A stretch of 64,000 nucleotides of DNA from Pseudoxanthomonas winnipegensis (GCF_004283755.1 NZ_SHMH01000002.1:310001-374000), one strand, 5' to 3'. Shown: positions 33,906-42,821, numbered from the stretch's first letter. The notes: a model not told the origin generated them from the letters alone. Made by a program: numbers and translations.

Positions 33906-34520
33906 ATGGCATCCATCGCTCTGCTCGGCGGGACCGGCAACGTCGGTCGTCGTCTTCTGGCCGAGGCCCTGCGCCGCGGCCACACCGTCACCGTCATCGC
34001 GCGCAAGCCGGTCGACGATCTGCCCGAGGGCGTGGCCTTCGTCCAGGGCGACATCACCGCCGACCCGGCGGGGCTGGGCGCCAAGCTGACCGGCCACGAT
34101 GTCTTCATCAGCGCCGCCAGGTTCGCCGAGGTCACGCCCGAGCACGTGCTGACCGCGGTGCGCGCCGCGAAGATCCCGCGCCTGGCCGTGGTCGGCGGCG
34201 CCGGTTCGCTGGAAGTCGCCCCGGGCGTGCGCCTGGTCGACACGCCGGAGTTCCCGGCCGCGTACAAGTCCGAAGCGCTGCCCGGCGCGACCTTCCTGGA
34301 TGAGCTGCGCGGGGTGAAGGACATCACCTGGACCTTCCTGTCGCCGGCGGCGTTCTTCGGCCCGGGCGAGCGCACCGGCCAGTTCCGACTGGGCGGCGAT
34401 GCCTTCCTCACCGATGCCAAGGGCGAGAGCCGCATCTCCTACGAGGACTACGCGGTGGCCCTGCTCGACGAGATCGAATCGCCCAAGCACAGCGGCCAGC
34501 GCTTCAGCGTTCTGTACTGA
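33906..34520 (+). CDS. NAD(P)-binding oxidoreductase (atypical SDR / NmrA-like)
   Basis: A 204-residue Rossmann-fold protein. IALLGGTGNVGRRLLAEALR at 4-23 carries the GxxGxxG dinucleotide motif of atypical short-chain reductases. Later segments (FISAARF, VVGGAGSLEVAPG, FLSPAAFFGPGERTG) match the YwnB/NmrA-like group of small NAD(P)H-dependent enzymes. No Tyr-x3-Lys catalytic pair is evident, which is normal for that group. It is divergent from the HxlR regulator and is likely repressed by it, as in known HxlR-enzyme pairs that respond to quinones or aldehydes; the inducer is inferred. The gene starts at the ATG at 33906 after a TAGGAG ribosome binding site. Confidence 0.85.
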   Translation: MASIALLGGTGNVGRRLLAEALRRGHTVTVIARKPVDDLPEGVAFVQGDITADPAGLGAKLTGHDVFISAARFAEVTPEHVLTAVRAAKIPRLAVVGGAGSLEVAPGVRLVDTPEFPAAYKSEALPGATFLDELRGVKDITWTFLSPAAFFGPGERTGQFRLGGDAFLTDAKGESRISYEDYAVALLDEIESPKHSGQRFSVLY

Positions 34521-34549
34521 GCTGACTATCGAACATTGCGCGAAAAGCA

Positions 34550-34596
34550 CCCCCTCCCAGCCTCCCCCTTGCGCTGCGCGCAAAGGGGAGGGGCGA
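34550..34596. repeat. C/T-rich hairpin repeat, third copy
   Basis: Nearly the same as 31801-31848 (CCCCCTCCCAGCCTCCCCCT, then GCGCTGCGCGC core, then a G-rich tract). It lies between two convergent genes, the oxidoreductase and the TetR regulator, where it could serve as a transcription stop. Confidence 0.8.
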
Positions 34597-34614
34597 AAGC
34601 AGGCGCACGCGGCC

Positions 34615-35202
34615 TTAGCCGGCCGCGTCGGCCTCGCCCGCGACGGGCTGCACGATGTCTATCGCGAAGCCCCAGATGCGCTCGAACGGCGCCAGCGGCT
34701 GCATCATCGGCACAGCGCAGGCGCTGAACAGCTTGAGCAGCAGCAGCACGTCGGTGGGCACCAGGTCGGCCCGGCAGCGGCCTGCGTCGACCGCGCGCTG
34801 CAGCGGCGGCTGGAAGATCGTCACCAGCCGCATCATCGCCACCTCGATCTCCGGCTGGTCGCGGCCCTGGGTCTGCCAGTAGTCCACCAGCGGCGCATGG
34901 GTCGCCACCCGGTCCAGCACGAAGCGCAGCAGCGGCACCAGCGCGTCGGCATCGTCGCCCAGGCGCTGGGCCTCGGCCTCGATCTGGTCCAGGCCGCGCT
35001 CCAGCAGCGCCAGCACCAGGGTGTGGCGGTCGGGGAAGTTGCGGAACAGCGTGGCCCGGCCGACGCCGGCGCGGCGCGACACCAGCTCCAGCGGCGCCTG
35101 CACGCCGTGTTCGGTGAACACCTCCTCGGCCGCCTGCAGCAGCAGGGTGCGGTTCTGCTCGGCGTCGGCGCGGCGTTTGGGGGCGGGGGCGATGGCGCTC
35201 AT
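34615..35202 (-). CDS. TetR-family transcriptional regulator
   Basis: A 195-residue TetR regulator. The N-terminal helix-turn-helix is seen in LLLQAAEEVFTEHGVQAPLE through GVGRATLFRNFPDRHTLVLA, with the family's F-x-x-x-x-H/R-pattern after helix 3. The C-terminal helical ligand domain (about 75-190) has a VLDRVATHAPLVDYW helix and no motif revealing the ligand. It starts at the ATG at 35202 (MSAIAPAPKRR). No divergent partner is present: the next gene upstream is a DinG-type helicase on the same strand ending 75 bp away, so targets are unknown. Confidence 0.88.
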   Translation of the reverse strand: MSAIAPAPKRRADAEQNRTLLLQAAEEVFTEHGVQAPLELVSRRAGVGRATLFRNFPDRHTLVLALLERGLDQIEAEAQRLGDDADALVPLLRFVLDRVATHAPLVDYWQTQGRDQPEIEVAMMRLVTIFQPPLQRAVDAGRCRADLVPTDVLLLLKLFSACAVPMMQPLAPFERIWGFAIDIVQPVAGEADAAG

Positions 35203-35277
35203 CTTCAAGAAGCGTCGGCGATGTGACCGTAGGCACAATACCGGCAAACGGCGACAACCGCTGCGTCCGCGGAGCGG

Positions 35278-37410
35278 TCAGCCGATCACGCGTGCGAACG
35301 GCGGCAGGGCGTCGATGATCTGGCGGCCGTAGCGGCGGCTGAGCAGGCGCGAGTCGAGGATGATCACCCGGCCAGTGTCGGTCGAGGTCCGGATCAGGCG
35401 GCCGGCGAACTGGGTCAGCGTGCGCAGCGCGTGCGGGATGGCGATCAGGTTGAAGGCGTTGTGCCCGCGGCTCTCCAGCCACTCGCTCAGGGTCGCCGTC
35501 TGCGGGTCGGTCGGCACGGCGAACGGCACCTGGGTGATCACCACCGTGGTGCAGGCCTCGCCGGGCAGGTCCAGGCCTTCGCCGAAGGAATTGAGGCCGA
35601 ACAGCACCGAGCCCTCCCCGGCGGCGATGCGGCGCAGGTGCTCGCCGATGATCTGCGACTTGTTGCCCTCGCCCTGCACCAGCACGCGGTTGCGCTGGCT
35701 CACCGGCAGCAGGTCGGCGACCTTCTCCATCTTCCAGCGCGAGGTGAACAACACCATCGAGCCCTTGCCCCAGTCCAGCTCGCGCACCAGATAGCGCGCG
35801 ACCTCCTTGGGATGGCCCTCGCGGTCGTCGGGCGCGGCGGGGAACTTCGGCACCACCAGCTGCGCCTGGCGCGGCAGGTCGAAGGGCGATTCCAGCGTCA
35901 CCGTCTCGGCATGCTCGGGCAGGCCGGTGTCGATGGCCAGCGCGGTGAAGCCGTTGCCGCCGGTCAGCGTGGCCGAGGTCATCAGCACCGAATCGACCTC
36001 CTTCCACAGCAGCTGGCGCAGCACCTGCGCGGCCGAGACCGGCGAGCAGTGCAGCACCAGGTCGCCATCGCGGTCGCGGGTGATCCAGCGCGCCATCGGC
36101 GGTGCGCCGTCCGGGTCCTCGCGGCGCCAGCCGGCCCACAGGTCGTACTGCGCCTGGACCAGCTCCAGGGCCATGCCGAGGTTGCGCTGCACGCGCTCCT
36201 TGGTGGCGTCGTCCTGCTTGGCCTTGCCCACCAGCGGCGCGGCGGCGCTGACCCAGTTCAACAGGCTGCGCGTGTCGTCGGCCAGGGCCTCGATCGGCAC
36301 CGACCAGTCGGCCGGCAGCCGGCCGTTGGGCGCGCGCCACTGCGGCTCGCGCTCGGACGGGTCGGGCGTCCACGCCGCCTCCAGCAGGCCGTGGAAGGCC
36401 TTGAGCTGGCGGCTGACGCTGACCGCCAGCTCGATCGCCTCGTTGGGATGCAGCTTGGCGATGGTCTCCTTGTCGACCAGCCGATAGGTGGCCGCGATCA
36501 GCGTCTGCAGGCGGCTGGTGCGCCGGCCCATGTCGTCCAGCGGCAGGCGCGCGGCGCCCTGGTCGATGGCCACGCCGGCCACGTGGTGGCCTTCGTCCAG
36601 CACCAGCAGCATCTCGCCGGGCGCGGCGATCAGCGGCTGGCCGTTCTCGTTGTCGCCCAGCGCCAGGGTGGACAGCAGCAGCGCGTGGTTGGTGACCACG
36701 ATCTGCGCCTCGCGCACGGCGGTGCGCGCCTTCAGCACCGGGCACTGGTTGGCGTAGGAGCACTTGCGCCCGGCGCAGCCGGCGGCGTTGGTGGTGATGC
36801 GCCCGCGCAAGGCCGGGCCGACCGCCTCGGGCGCGGCGTCCAGGTCACCGTTCCACTGGTTGTCGGTGAACAGCTTGGCCAGCCGGTTGGCCAGGGTCGC
36901 GTCGGCCGGGCTCAGCGGGCGGTCGTACAGCGCGCCTTCGTCGCCGAACATCGAGTCCTGCGCCGGCGCGGTGCCCTGCAGTTCGGCCACGTTGCGCGTG
37001 CACAGATAGCGGGTGCGGCCCTTGGCCAGGGCCACACTGGCCTGGATGCCGGTGGCCTTGAGAAAGGCGGGCAGATCGCGTTCGACCAGCTGCGACTGCA
37101 GCGCGACCGTGCCGGTGCTGATGACCAGCTTCTTCTTCGCCGCCAGCGCGATGGGCACGCCGGCGGTCAGATAGCCCAGCGACTTGCCCACGCCGGTCGG
37201 CGCCTCGACCACGCCGACGCCGCCGCTGCTGCCCAGCGCGCGCGAGGCCACGCCGATCATCTGGCTCTGCGCGCGGCGGGTGGTGAAGCCGGGCGTATTG
37301 GCGCGCAGTGCGGCGTAGGTGTCGCGGATGCGCGCCTTCAGGGCGTCATCGAGGCTGCGCTGCCCCTCGCCCGTGTCCTTGCCTGCCGCCGGGCGGGTGC
37401 CGTCACTCAT
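35278..37410 (-). CDS. DinG-family ATP-dependent DNA helicase
   Basis: A 710-residue superfamily 2, XPD-like helicase. Walker A is APTGVGKS at about 70-77. Four cysteines that would hold a 4Fe-4S cluster are seen in RYLCTRN and in NAAGCAGRKCSYANQCPV. The DEAH-box equivalent is VLDEGHH. C-terminal motifs include MTSATLTGGNGF, MVLFTSRWKMEKVADLLP and the motif VI-like QFAGRLIRTSTDTGRVIILD. Such enzymes unwind DNA duplexes, R-loops and G-quadruplexes 5' to 3' during repair and replication-transcription conflict. I start at the ATG at 37410 (MSDGTRPAAGKD). It is probably monocistronic. Confidence 0.93.
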   Translation of the reverse strand: MSDGTRPAAGKDTGEGQRSLDDALKARIRDTYAALRANTPGFTTRRAQSQMIGVASRALGSSGGVGVVEAPTGVGKSLGYLTAGVPIALAAKKKLVISTGTVALQSQLVERDLPAFLKATGIQASVALAKGRTRYLCTRNVAELQGTAPAQDSMFGDEGALYDRPLSPADATLANRLAKLFTDNQWNGDLDAAPEAVGPALRGRITTNAAGCAGRKCSYANQCPVLKARTAVREAQIVVTNHALLLSTLALGDNENGQPLIAAPGEMLLVLDEGHHVAGVAIDQGAARLPLDDMGRRTSRLQTLIAATYRLVDKETIAKLHPNEAIELAVSVSRQLKAFHGLLEAAWTPDPSEREPQWRAPNGRLPADWSVPIEALADDTRSLLNWVSAAAPLVGKAKQDDATKERVQRNLGMALELVQAQYDLWAGWRREDPDGAPPMARWITRDRDGDLVLHCSPVSAAQVLRQLLWKEVDSVLMTSATLTGGNGFTALAIDTGLPEHAETVTLESPFDLPRQAQLVVPKFPAAPDDREGHPKEVARYLVRELDWGKGSMVLFTSRWKMEKVADLLPVSQRNRVLVQGEGNKSQIIGEHLRRIAAGEGSVLFGLNSFGEGLDLPGEACTTVVITQVPFAVPTDPQTATLSEWLESRGHNAFNLIAIPHALRTLTQFAGRLIRTSTDTGRVIILDSRLLSRRYGRQIIDALPPFARVIG

Positions 37411-37505
37411 GCGCGCTATTTTCGCATGGGGTGTCGCAGGGGGCGCGATTGGGTTTGCGCTCGCGCTACGAGCGGCTGATAACCGTCGTCTCCACAAGTG
37501 AAGCC

Positions 37506-37587
37506 GTCTTTCCCGCGAAAGCGGGAACCCAGCGCCTCAAGCGCTACGCGCAAAAGTCCATGGGTTCCCGCCTTCGCGGGAACGACG
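37506..37587. repeat. REP-like palindromes in an inverted pair
   Basis: TTCCCGCGAAAGCGGGAA at 37510-37527 and TTCCCGCCTTCGCGGGAA at 37565-37582. With flanks, the left unit (GTC-hairpin-CCCA) is the near-perfect reverse complement of the right unit (TGGG-hairpin-GAC), so the pair forms one larger dyad of about 80 bp. Same family as 5829-5940. It lies between dinG and the 3' end of the YgiD-like gene. Confidence 0.9.
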
Positions 37588-37663
37588 GGAGTGGGACGCT
37601 GGCGGCGCGGTGGGATCGCGGCGCCGGTCGGACAGCGATAAGTCGCGGCGCCAGCGCGGCGCG

Positions 37664-38479
37664 CTACGCCGCCGCCTGCGCCGGTGCCGCGTCGTCGAAG
37701 CGGTAGATGTCCATCGCCAGGAAGCCCATGTCGATGCCCGCATCGATGCGCGTGGCGCGGAACCGCTCGCCGGCCGCGCCCAGGGCCACGTAGATCGGCT
37801 GCCAGTGCTCGTCGGTGGGATGGGCCTGCGCGGCGTTGGGCGCGCGCAGGCGGTAGTCCAGCAGCGCCTGCACGTCGCCCTGGCGCAGCGTGGCCTCGAC
37901 CCAGTCGATGTAGGGCTGCACATACGGCGCCTGCCGGGTGCGGTCGGCGCCGCGCCAGTCGTGCAGGTTGTGGGTGAGGCTGCCCGAGCCGATCACCAGC
38001 ACGCCCTCATCGCGCAGCGGCGCCAGCGCGCGGCCCACCGCCAGCTGGTGCGCCGGCCCGGCCAGCGGCTGGATCGACAGCGGCACCACCGGCACGTCGG
38101 CGTCGGGATAGAGCAGGCGCAGCGGCACCCACATGCCGTGGTCCAGGCCGCGGTTCGGGTCGATGTGCGGCGCCAGGCCTGCCTGGTCGAGCAGCTGTGC
38201 CACGCGCCCGGCCACCTCCGGCGCGCCCGGCGCGGGGTACTGGATGTCGAACAGCGCCTGCGGGAAGCCGCCGAAGTCGTGGATCGTCTCCGGCCGCGCG
38301 CTGCCGCCCACCAGCGGCGAGCGCGCCAGCCAGTGCGCCGAGGCGACGACCACCGCGCGCGGGCGCGGCAGCGCGCGCGCCAGCTCGCCCAGGCGCACGC
38401 CGAACAGCTTGGGGTCCAGCGCGGTCATCGGCGAGCCGTGGGAGATGTACAGCGAGGGCAGGCGGGCGGAGGCGTTCAT
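37664..38479 (-). CDS. YgiD/LigB-type extradiol dioxygenase (4,5-DOPA dioxygenase family)
   Basis: A 271-residue class III extradiol-type dioxygenase of the YgiD/DODA group. Metal-site histidines are visible in YISHGSPMTAL, VVASAHWL, NRGLDHGMWVPLRLLYPDAD and SLTHNLHDWRG. The enzyme opens catechol rings such as DOPA in characterised relatives; in bacteria the physiological substrate is mostly unknown. It starts at the ATG at 38479, 102 bp from the divergent LysR gene, which probably controls it. Full length. Confidence 0.9.
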   Translation of the reverse strand: MNASARLPSLYISHGSPMTALDPKLFGVRLGELARALPRPRAVVVASAHWLARSPLVGGSARPETIHDFGGFPQALFDIQYPAPGAPEVAGRVAQLLDQAGLAPHIDPNRGLDHGMWVPLRLLYPDADVPVVPLSIQPLAGPAHQLAVGRALAPLRDEGVLVIGSGSLTHNLHDWRGADRTRQAPYVQPYIDWVEATLRQGDVQALLDYRLRAPNAAQAHPTDEHWQPIYVALGAAGERFRATRIDAGIDMGFLAMDIYRFDDAAPAQAAA

Positions 38480-38581
38480 GGGCGAACCTGTCACGACAGG
38501 GAAGCAGGCCACCACCCTATTGTGGCAACGCTCGGGGATAAACTGTGCCCCGGGCCAGAATTTGTTACAGGGCGAGCAACA

Positions 38582-39526
38582 ATGGACACCATCGATGCCA
38601 TGCGCGTCTTCGCGACCGTGGTCGAACGCAGCGGCTTCTCCGCCGCGGCCGAGGCCCTGGACATGTCCACGCCCAGCGTCACCCGCCACGTGGCCTGGCT
38701 GGAGCAGCGCCTGGGCACGCGCCTGCTCAACCGCACCACCCGCCACGTCAGCCTGACCAGCGCCGGCGCGGCCTACCACGAGCGCTGCCTGAAGCTGCTG
38801 GCCGAGTTCGACGAGACCGAGGCCGCCGTCACCGCGCAGACCCTGGAGCCGGCCGGCCTGCTGCGCATCAACGCGCCGGTGAGCTTCGGCATCGCCCGCC
38901 TGGGCGGACTGGTGGCGCGCTTCGCCGAGCTGCATCCGCAGGTCACCGTGGACGTGGACCTGTCCGATCGCCTGGTCGACCTGGTCGAGGAAGGCTACGA
39001 CCTGGCCATCCGCATCACCCGCCAGCCCACCCCCTCGCTGATCGCCCGGCCGCTGGCGCAGGCGCAGATGTTCCTGTGCGCTTCGCCCGCCTATCTGGCC
39101 CGGGTCGGCACGCCGCAGAGCGTGGCCGATCTGGAGCGCCTGGGCGTGCTCGGCTATCGCTACTCCTCCGGCGGCGACACCTGGACGCTGGAAGGGCCGG
39201 GGGGCGCGGAGAGCCTGCGCGTGACCGAACGCCTGCGCGCCAACAACGGCGACCTGCTGCGCGAGGCCGCCATCGCCGGCATGGGCATCACCCTGCAGCC
39301 GGACTTCATCGTCGGCCAGGCGCTGGAGGATGGCCGCCTGGCGCGGGTGCTGCCGGACTACGAGGTGCCGCCGCTGCGGATCTTCGCCGTCTACGCCAGC
39401 CGCAGCCACCTGGCGCCCAAGGTGCGCAGCTTCATCGACTTCCTGGTCGAGTTCTTCGCCACCGGCTGCCCGCAGCCGCTGGTCGAGACGGCGCCGCCCG
39501 AGGCCGCCAAGGCCAGGCGCCGATGA
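38582..39526 (+). CDS. LysR-family transcriptional regulator
   Basis: A 314-residue LysR regulator. The N-terminal helix-turn-helix is MRVFATVVERSGFSAAAEAL through STPSVTRHVAWLEQRLGTRL, followed by a linker helix and an effector-binding domain (about 90-295) with the YDLAIRIT and GMGITLQPDF segments typical of the CrgA/DmlR subgroup. It is divergent from the YgiD-like dioxygenase and overlaps by four bases (ATGA) the following FAD/NAD(P)-binding protein, so all three probably form one control unit. Confidence 0.92.
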   Translation: MDTIDAMRVFATVVERSGFSAAAEALDMSTPSVTRHVAWLEQRLGTRLLNRTTRHVSLTSAGAAYHERCLKLLAEFDETEAAVTAQTLEPAGLLRINAPVSFGIARLGGLVARFAELHPQVTVDVDLSDRLVDLVEEGYDLAIRITRQPTPSLIARPLAQAQMFLCASPAYLARVGTPQSVADLERLGVLGYRYSSGGDTWTLEGPGGAESLRVTERLRANNGDLLREAAIAGMGITLQPDFIVGQALEDGRLARVLPDYEVPPLRIFAVYASRSHLAPKVRSFIDFLVEFFATGCPQPLVETAPPEAAKARRR

Positions 39527-40902
39527 GCGCGAGCCCGTTCGATGTCGCCATCGTCGGCGGTGGCGCCGCCGGCACACTGGTGGCGATCCAGCTGCTGCGT
39601 CAGGCCACCACGGCGCTGCGCATCGCGGTGCTCGAGCCGCGCGCCGTGCTGGGCCGCGGCGCCGCGCACGCGACCGAGCGCCCGGAGCACCTGCTCAACG
39701 TGCGCGCCGGCGGCATGAGCGCCTTCGACGCGGCGCCCGGCGACTTCGTCGACTGGCTGCAGGACGCCGAGCCCGACACGCCGCGCGCGCGGATCGCCGA
39801 GGCCTTCGTGCCGCGGCAGCGCTTCGCTGACTACCTGGCCGCGCGCCTGGCCCAGGCGAGTGCGGACAGTCCCGCCACGCTGCAGCACCTCCCGGCCCGC
39901 GCGCTGAGCCTGGAACGCGAGGCCGAGGGCTTCCTGCTGCAGCTCGACGGCGCCGGCCCGGTGCGGGCGCGGGCGGTGGTGCTGGCCACCGGCAACGCGC
40001 CGCGTCCGCTGCCGGCGCGCGGCGCGCGCTCGCTGCCGCCGGCGCGCCGGATCGAGGCCTGGGACAACGCGGCGCTGGCCGGCATCGAGGCCGATGCCGC
40101 CGTGTGCATCGTCGGCTCCGGCCTGAGCATGGTCGATGCGGCGCTGGCGCTGCTGGCGGCCGGGCATCGCGGCCCGCTGCATGTGCTGTCCCGCCACGGG
40201 CTGACGCCGCTGCCGCATGTCGACGGCGCACCGGCGCAGGCCGTCGATGTGGAGGCCCTGCTCACCCTGCCGCTGCGGGCGCGCCTGCTCGCCGTGCGCC
40301 GCGAGGTCGCCCGCGCCCAGGCGCAGGGCGTGCCGTGGCAGGCGGTGATGGATGCCCTGCGCCCGCACGTGCAGCGGCTGTGGACCACGCTGTCCGGCGC
40401 CGACCAGCGCCGCTTCCTGCGCCACGTCGTGCGCCTGTGGGACGTGCACCGCCACCGTATCGCCGCGCCGGTGCACGCGCAGCTGCAACAGGCGCTCGCC
40501 CGTGGCCAGCTGCAGCGCCATCGCGCGCGGCTGGACACGGCCATGGCCGGCGCGCGCTGCGTGCAGCTGCATGGCCACGGCCCGCACGGCGAGATCCTCG
40601 CCCTGGAAGTGGCCCACGTGATCAACGCCACCGGCGTGGAGCTGCGCGTGCAGGCCATGCGCAATCCGCTGCTGGCCGAGCTGGTCGGCAGCGGCCTGGC
40701 CGCGCCCGGTCCGCACGGCATCGGCCTGGACACCTGTCCCAACGGCCGCCTGCGCGATGCCGACGGCCAGCCCGTGCCCGGGCTGCTGGCGATCGGCAGC
40801 CTGCGCATCGGCGCGCTGTGGGAATCGCTGGCGATCCCGGAGCTGCGCGGGCAGGCCGAGACGGTGGCGCGCGAGGCGCTGGCGGTATCCGGGCCGCGTT
40901 GA
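39523..40902 (+). CDS. FAD/NAD(P)-binding protein
   Basis: A 459-residue two-dinucleotide-binding protein. The FAD-binding GxGxxG is VAIVGGGAAGTLVAIQLL at 8-25. LGRGAAHATERPEHLLNVRA and the second Rossmann motif CIVGSGLSMVDAALALLAAG (about 195-214) match the NAD_binding_9 group of putative hydroxyacylglutathione- or lysine-hydroxylase-like proteins. The end has NATGVELRVQ and LLAIGSLRIGALWES. A flavin-dependent oxidoreductase role is safe; substrate is unknown. Translational coupling to the LysR gene suggests dosage with the regulator. Confidence 0.8.
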   Translation: MSASPFDVAIVGGGAAGTLVAIQLLRQATTALRIAVLEPRAVLGRGAAHATERPEHLLNVRAGGMSAFDAAPGDFVDWLQDAEPDTPRARIAEAFVPRQRFADYLAARLAQASADSPATLQHLPARALSLEREAEGFLLQLDGAGPVRARAVVLATGNAPRPLPARGARSLPPARRIEAWDNAALAGIEADAAVCIVGSGLSMVDAALALLAAGHRGPLHVLSRHGLTPLPHVDGAPAQAVDVEALLTLPLRARLLAVRREVARAQAQGVPWQAVMDALRPHVQRLWTTLSGADQRRFLRHVVRLWDVHRHRIAAPVHAQLQQALARGQLQRHRARLDTAMAGARCVQLHGHGPHGEILALEVAHVINATGVELRVQAMRNPLLAELVGSGLAAPGPHGIGLDTCPNGRLRDADGQPVPGLLAIGSLRIGALWESLAIPELRGQAETVAREALAVSGPR

Positions 40903-40972
40903 AGGGCGGGGCGCCTCGCGCCAATCCGGCGGTCGTCGCGCGCAACGCGCTTCGCCGCCGCCACGCGCAGCT

Positions 40973-42394
40973 TCAGATGAACGAGTCGGCCAGCCGCGCG
41001 ATGCCCTCGCGGCTGCGCTTCCACGCCGGCCGCCTGTTCCAGCGCTCCAGCGTCAGCTGCTCGGCCTGGGCCAGGTAGCCGGCCTCGATCCTGCGCATGC
41101 TGGCCACCACGTCGGCGTCGTAGCAGAGCATGCCGACCTCGGCATTGAGCGCAAACGAGCGGATGTCCAGGTTCATCGAGCCGACCAGCGCGATCGAGTC
41201 GTCCACGCTCATGTGCTTGGCATGCAGGAAGTGCGGCCGGTAGTGCGCGATCTTCACTCCCGAGGCCAGCAGCTCGCCGTAGTAGGACTCCTGCGCCCAG
41301 GCAGTCAGGGTCTGGTTGTTGCTGGCCGACAGGATCAGCTGGGTGTCCACGCCGGACAGCGCGGCGATGCGCAGCGCACTCAGCGTGGCGTCGTCGGGCA
41401 CGAAGTACGGGGTGACCATCACCAGCTTCTGCTGGGCCAGATGGATCAGCGCGCACACCATGTCGCGCGCATTGGAGAACGGATAGGCCGGCCCCGAAGG
41501 CAGCAGCTGCGCGGCCACGTTGGCGTCGCGCACCGGGGTGGTGGCGATCACCTCCAGGCGCTGCCCGGTTTCCAGGTACCAGTCGCTGGCGAACACCGCC
41601 TCCAGATGTGACACCGCCGGGCCCTCCACGCGCGCGACCAGTTCGCGGTTGGGATAGCCGCGCACGAAGGCGCCGGCATCGGCCAGGTTCTGCGAGCCGA
41701 CATAGGCGGCGCGGTTGTCGATCACCGCGATCTTGCGGTGATTGCGCAGGTCGATGCGCCCGCTGCGGCGCCAGCGCAGGCCGCCGGGCAGCAGCTCCTG
41801 CACCTGCACGCCGCCGGCGCGCAGGCGCGCGGTGTAGGCGCGCAGGCCGCGCTTGGCGCCGACCGCATCCAGCATCAGCCGGCACTGCACGCCGCGCGCG
41901 GCCGCCTGCAGCAGCGCCTCGCACACCAGATCGCCGACCTGGTCGTCGAACATCAGGTAATAGAGCAGGTGCACCCGGTCGCGCGCGCCGGCGATGTCCT
42001 CCAGCAGCGCGCGCAGCGAACCCTCGTAGTCGTCCAGCAGCGTTACCGCGTTGCCGTGGGTGGGCATGAAATCGCCCAGCCGTTCCACCAGCGGCACCAT
42101 CTCGGTGTCGGCGCCGTCGCCGGTCGGATGCCAGCGCAGCTGGACCAGGGGCTTCTGCTCGTCGCGGATCATCTGCGAGGCCTCGGCCTGGCGGCGGATG
42201 CGCTCGCGCGAGAGCCAGGGATGGCCGAACAGCAGATACAGCGGCAGGCCCAGCAGCGGCACGAAGCCCACCAGCAGCAGCCAGCTGCGCGCCGCCGCCG
42301 GCGTGGTGCGCGAGGGAATCCACGCCAGCGCCGCCAGCCGGATCACCCAGTCCAGGAACAGCAGCCAGCCGCCGATGGCAGAGGTCTCGGTCAT
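40973..42394 (-). CDS. cls: Cardiolipin synthase (phospholipase D family)
   Basis: A 473-residue inner-membrane enzyme that joins two phosphatidylglycerols to form cardiolipin. Two N-terminal transmembrane segments (about 10-28 and 38-60) precede two phospholipase-D domains, each with an H-x-K-x4-D motif: HRKIAVID with downstream VGSQN, and HAKHMSVD with VGSMN. Length and order match bacterial Cls enzymes. I start at the ATG at 42394 (MTETSAIGG). The frame runs open upstream, but that part encodes the MITE-like repeat at 42541-42636. It converges with the FAD-protein gene. Confidence 0.92.
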   Translation of the reverse strand: MTETSAIGGWLLFLDWVIRLAALAWIPSRTTPAAARSWLLLVGFVPLLGLPLYLLFGHPWLSRERIRRQAEASQMIRDEQKPLVQLRWHPTGDGADTEMVPLVERLGDFMPTHGNAVTLLDDYEGSLRALLEDIAGARDRVHLLYYLMFDDQVGDLVCEALLQAAARGVQCRLMLDAVGAKRGLRAYTARLRAGGVQVQELLPGGLRWRRSGRIDLRNHRKIAVIDNRAAYVGSQNLADAGAFVRGYPNRELVARVEGPAVSHLEAVFASDWYLETGQRLEVIATTPVRDANVAAQLLPSGPAYPFSNARDMVCALIHLAQQKLVMVTPYFVPDDATLSALRIAALSGVDTQLILSASNNQTLTAWAQESYYGELLASGVKIAHYRPHFLHAKHMSVDDSIALVGSMNLDIRSFALNAEVGMLCYDADVVASMRRIEAGYLAQAEQLTLERWNRRPAWKRSREGIARLADSFI

Positions 42395-42540
42395 CCAGTC
42401 ACCGCGGATCGGGTCATCGCCCGATTCTGCCGATCCGCGCGCCGCGCCGATAGCCGGTGCAGCCCTGCACACCCCGATCCGGTCGACGCTGTCATCCCGA
42501 AGCCCCTGCTGTTGTGGGAGCCGCCATGGCGGCTCCCAAC

Positions 42541-42636
42541 TGTAGAGCGGAGCTTGCTCCGCTGGAGCCTTCCCCACAAACCGAACGAAGAGCAGCGGAG
42601 TCCCCAAGAGGGGATTGCCACAAGCTCCGCTCTACA
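42541..42636. mobile_element. MITE-like element, copy 1 (16-bp terminal inverted repeats)
   Basis: A 96-bp non-coding element starting TGTAGAGCGGAGCTTG and ending with its exact reverse complement. The interior includes AGAGCAGCGGAGTCCCC. A second copy of 95 bp is at 60145-60239. Immediately left (about 42512-42540) is another short palindrome, GGGAGCCGCCATGGCGGCTC. These fill much of the 427-bp gap between the cardiolipin synthase gene and rpmG. No transposase is encoded. Confidence 0.85.
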
Positions 42637-42718
42637 GACAGGCGGCTGCGAGATTGAGGAGACAGTTGCTCCCACCGAGCAACGCGCATCGAGCTCGGTG
42701 CCCCACCATCCGCCCACG

Positions 42719-42746
42719 AAAAAGCCCGCCTTGCGGCGGGCTTTTT
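42719..42746. terminator. Rho-independent terminator downstream of rpmB-rpmG
   Basis: AAAAAGCCCGCC-TTGC-GGCGGGCTTTTT: a 12-bp perfect stem with a 4-nt loop. On the minus strand, rpmG ends about 75 bp before it and the hairpin is followed by a T run; the A run on the other side makes it potentially bidirectional. Confidence 0.92.
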
Positions 42747-42821
42747 CTGGAGGCGCTGGATCCCCGCTTTCGCGGCGATGACCTCACGGCAAAGGCGGGC
42801 GCTTGCGCCCGCGCCGTGAGG

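Noticed and set aside
42457..42717. Short frames over the MITE-like element (and at 60064-60255)
   Set aside because: They exist only because the repeat is GC-rich; there is no ribosome binding site or conserved protein.
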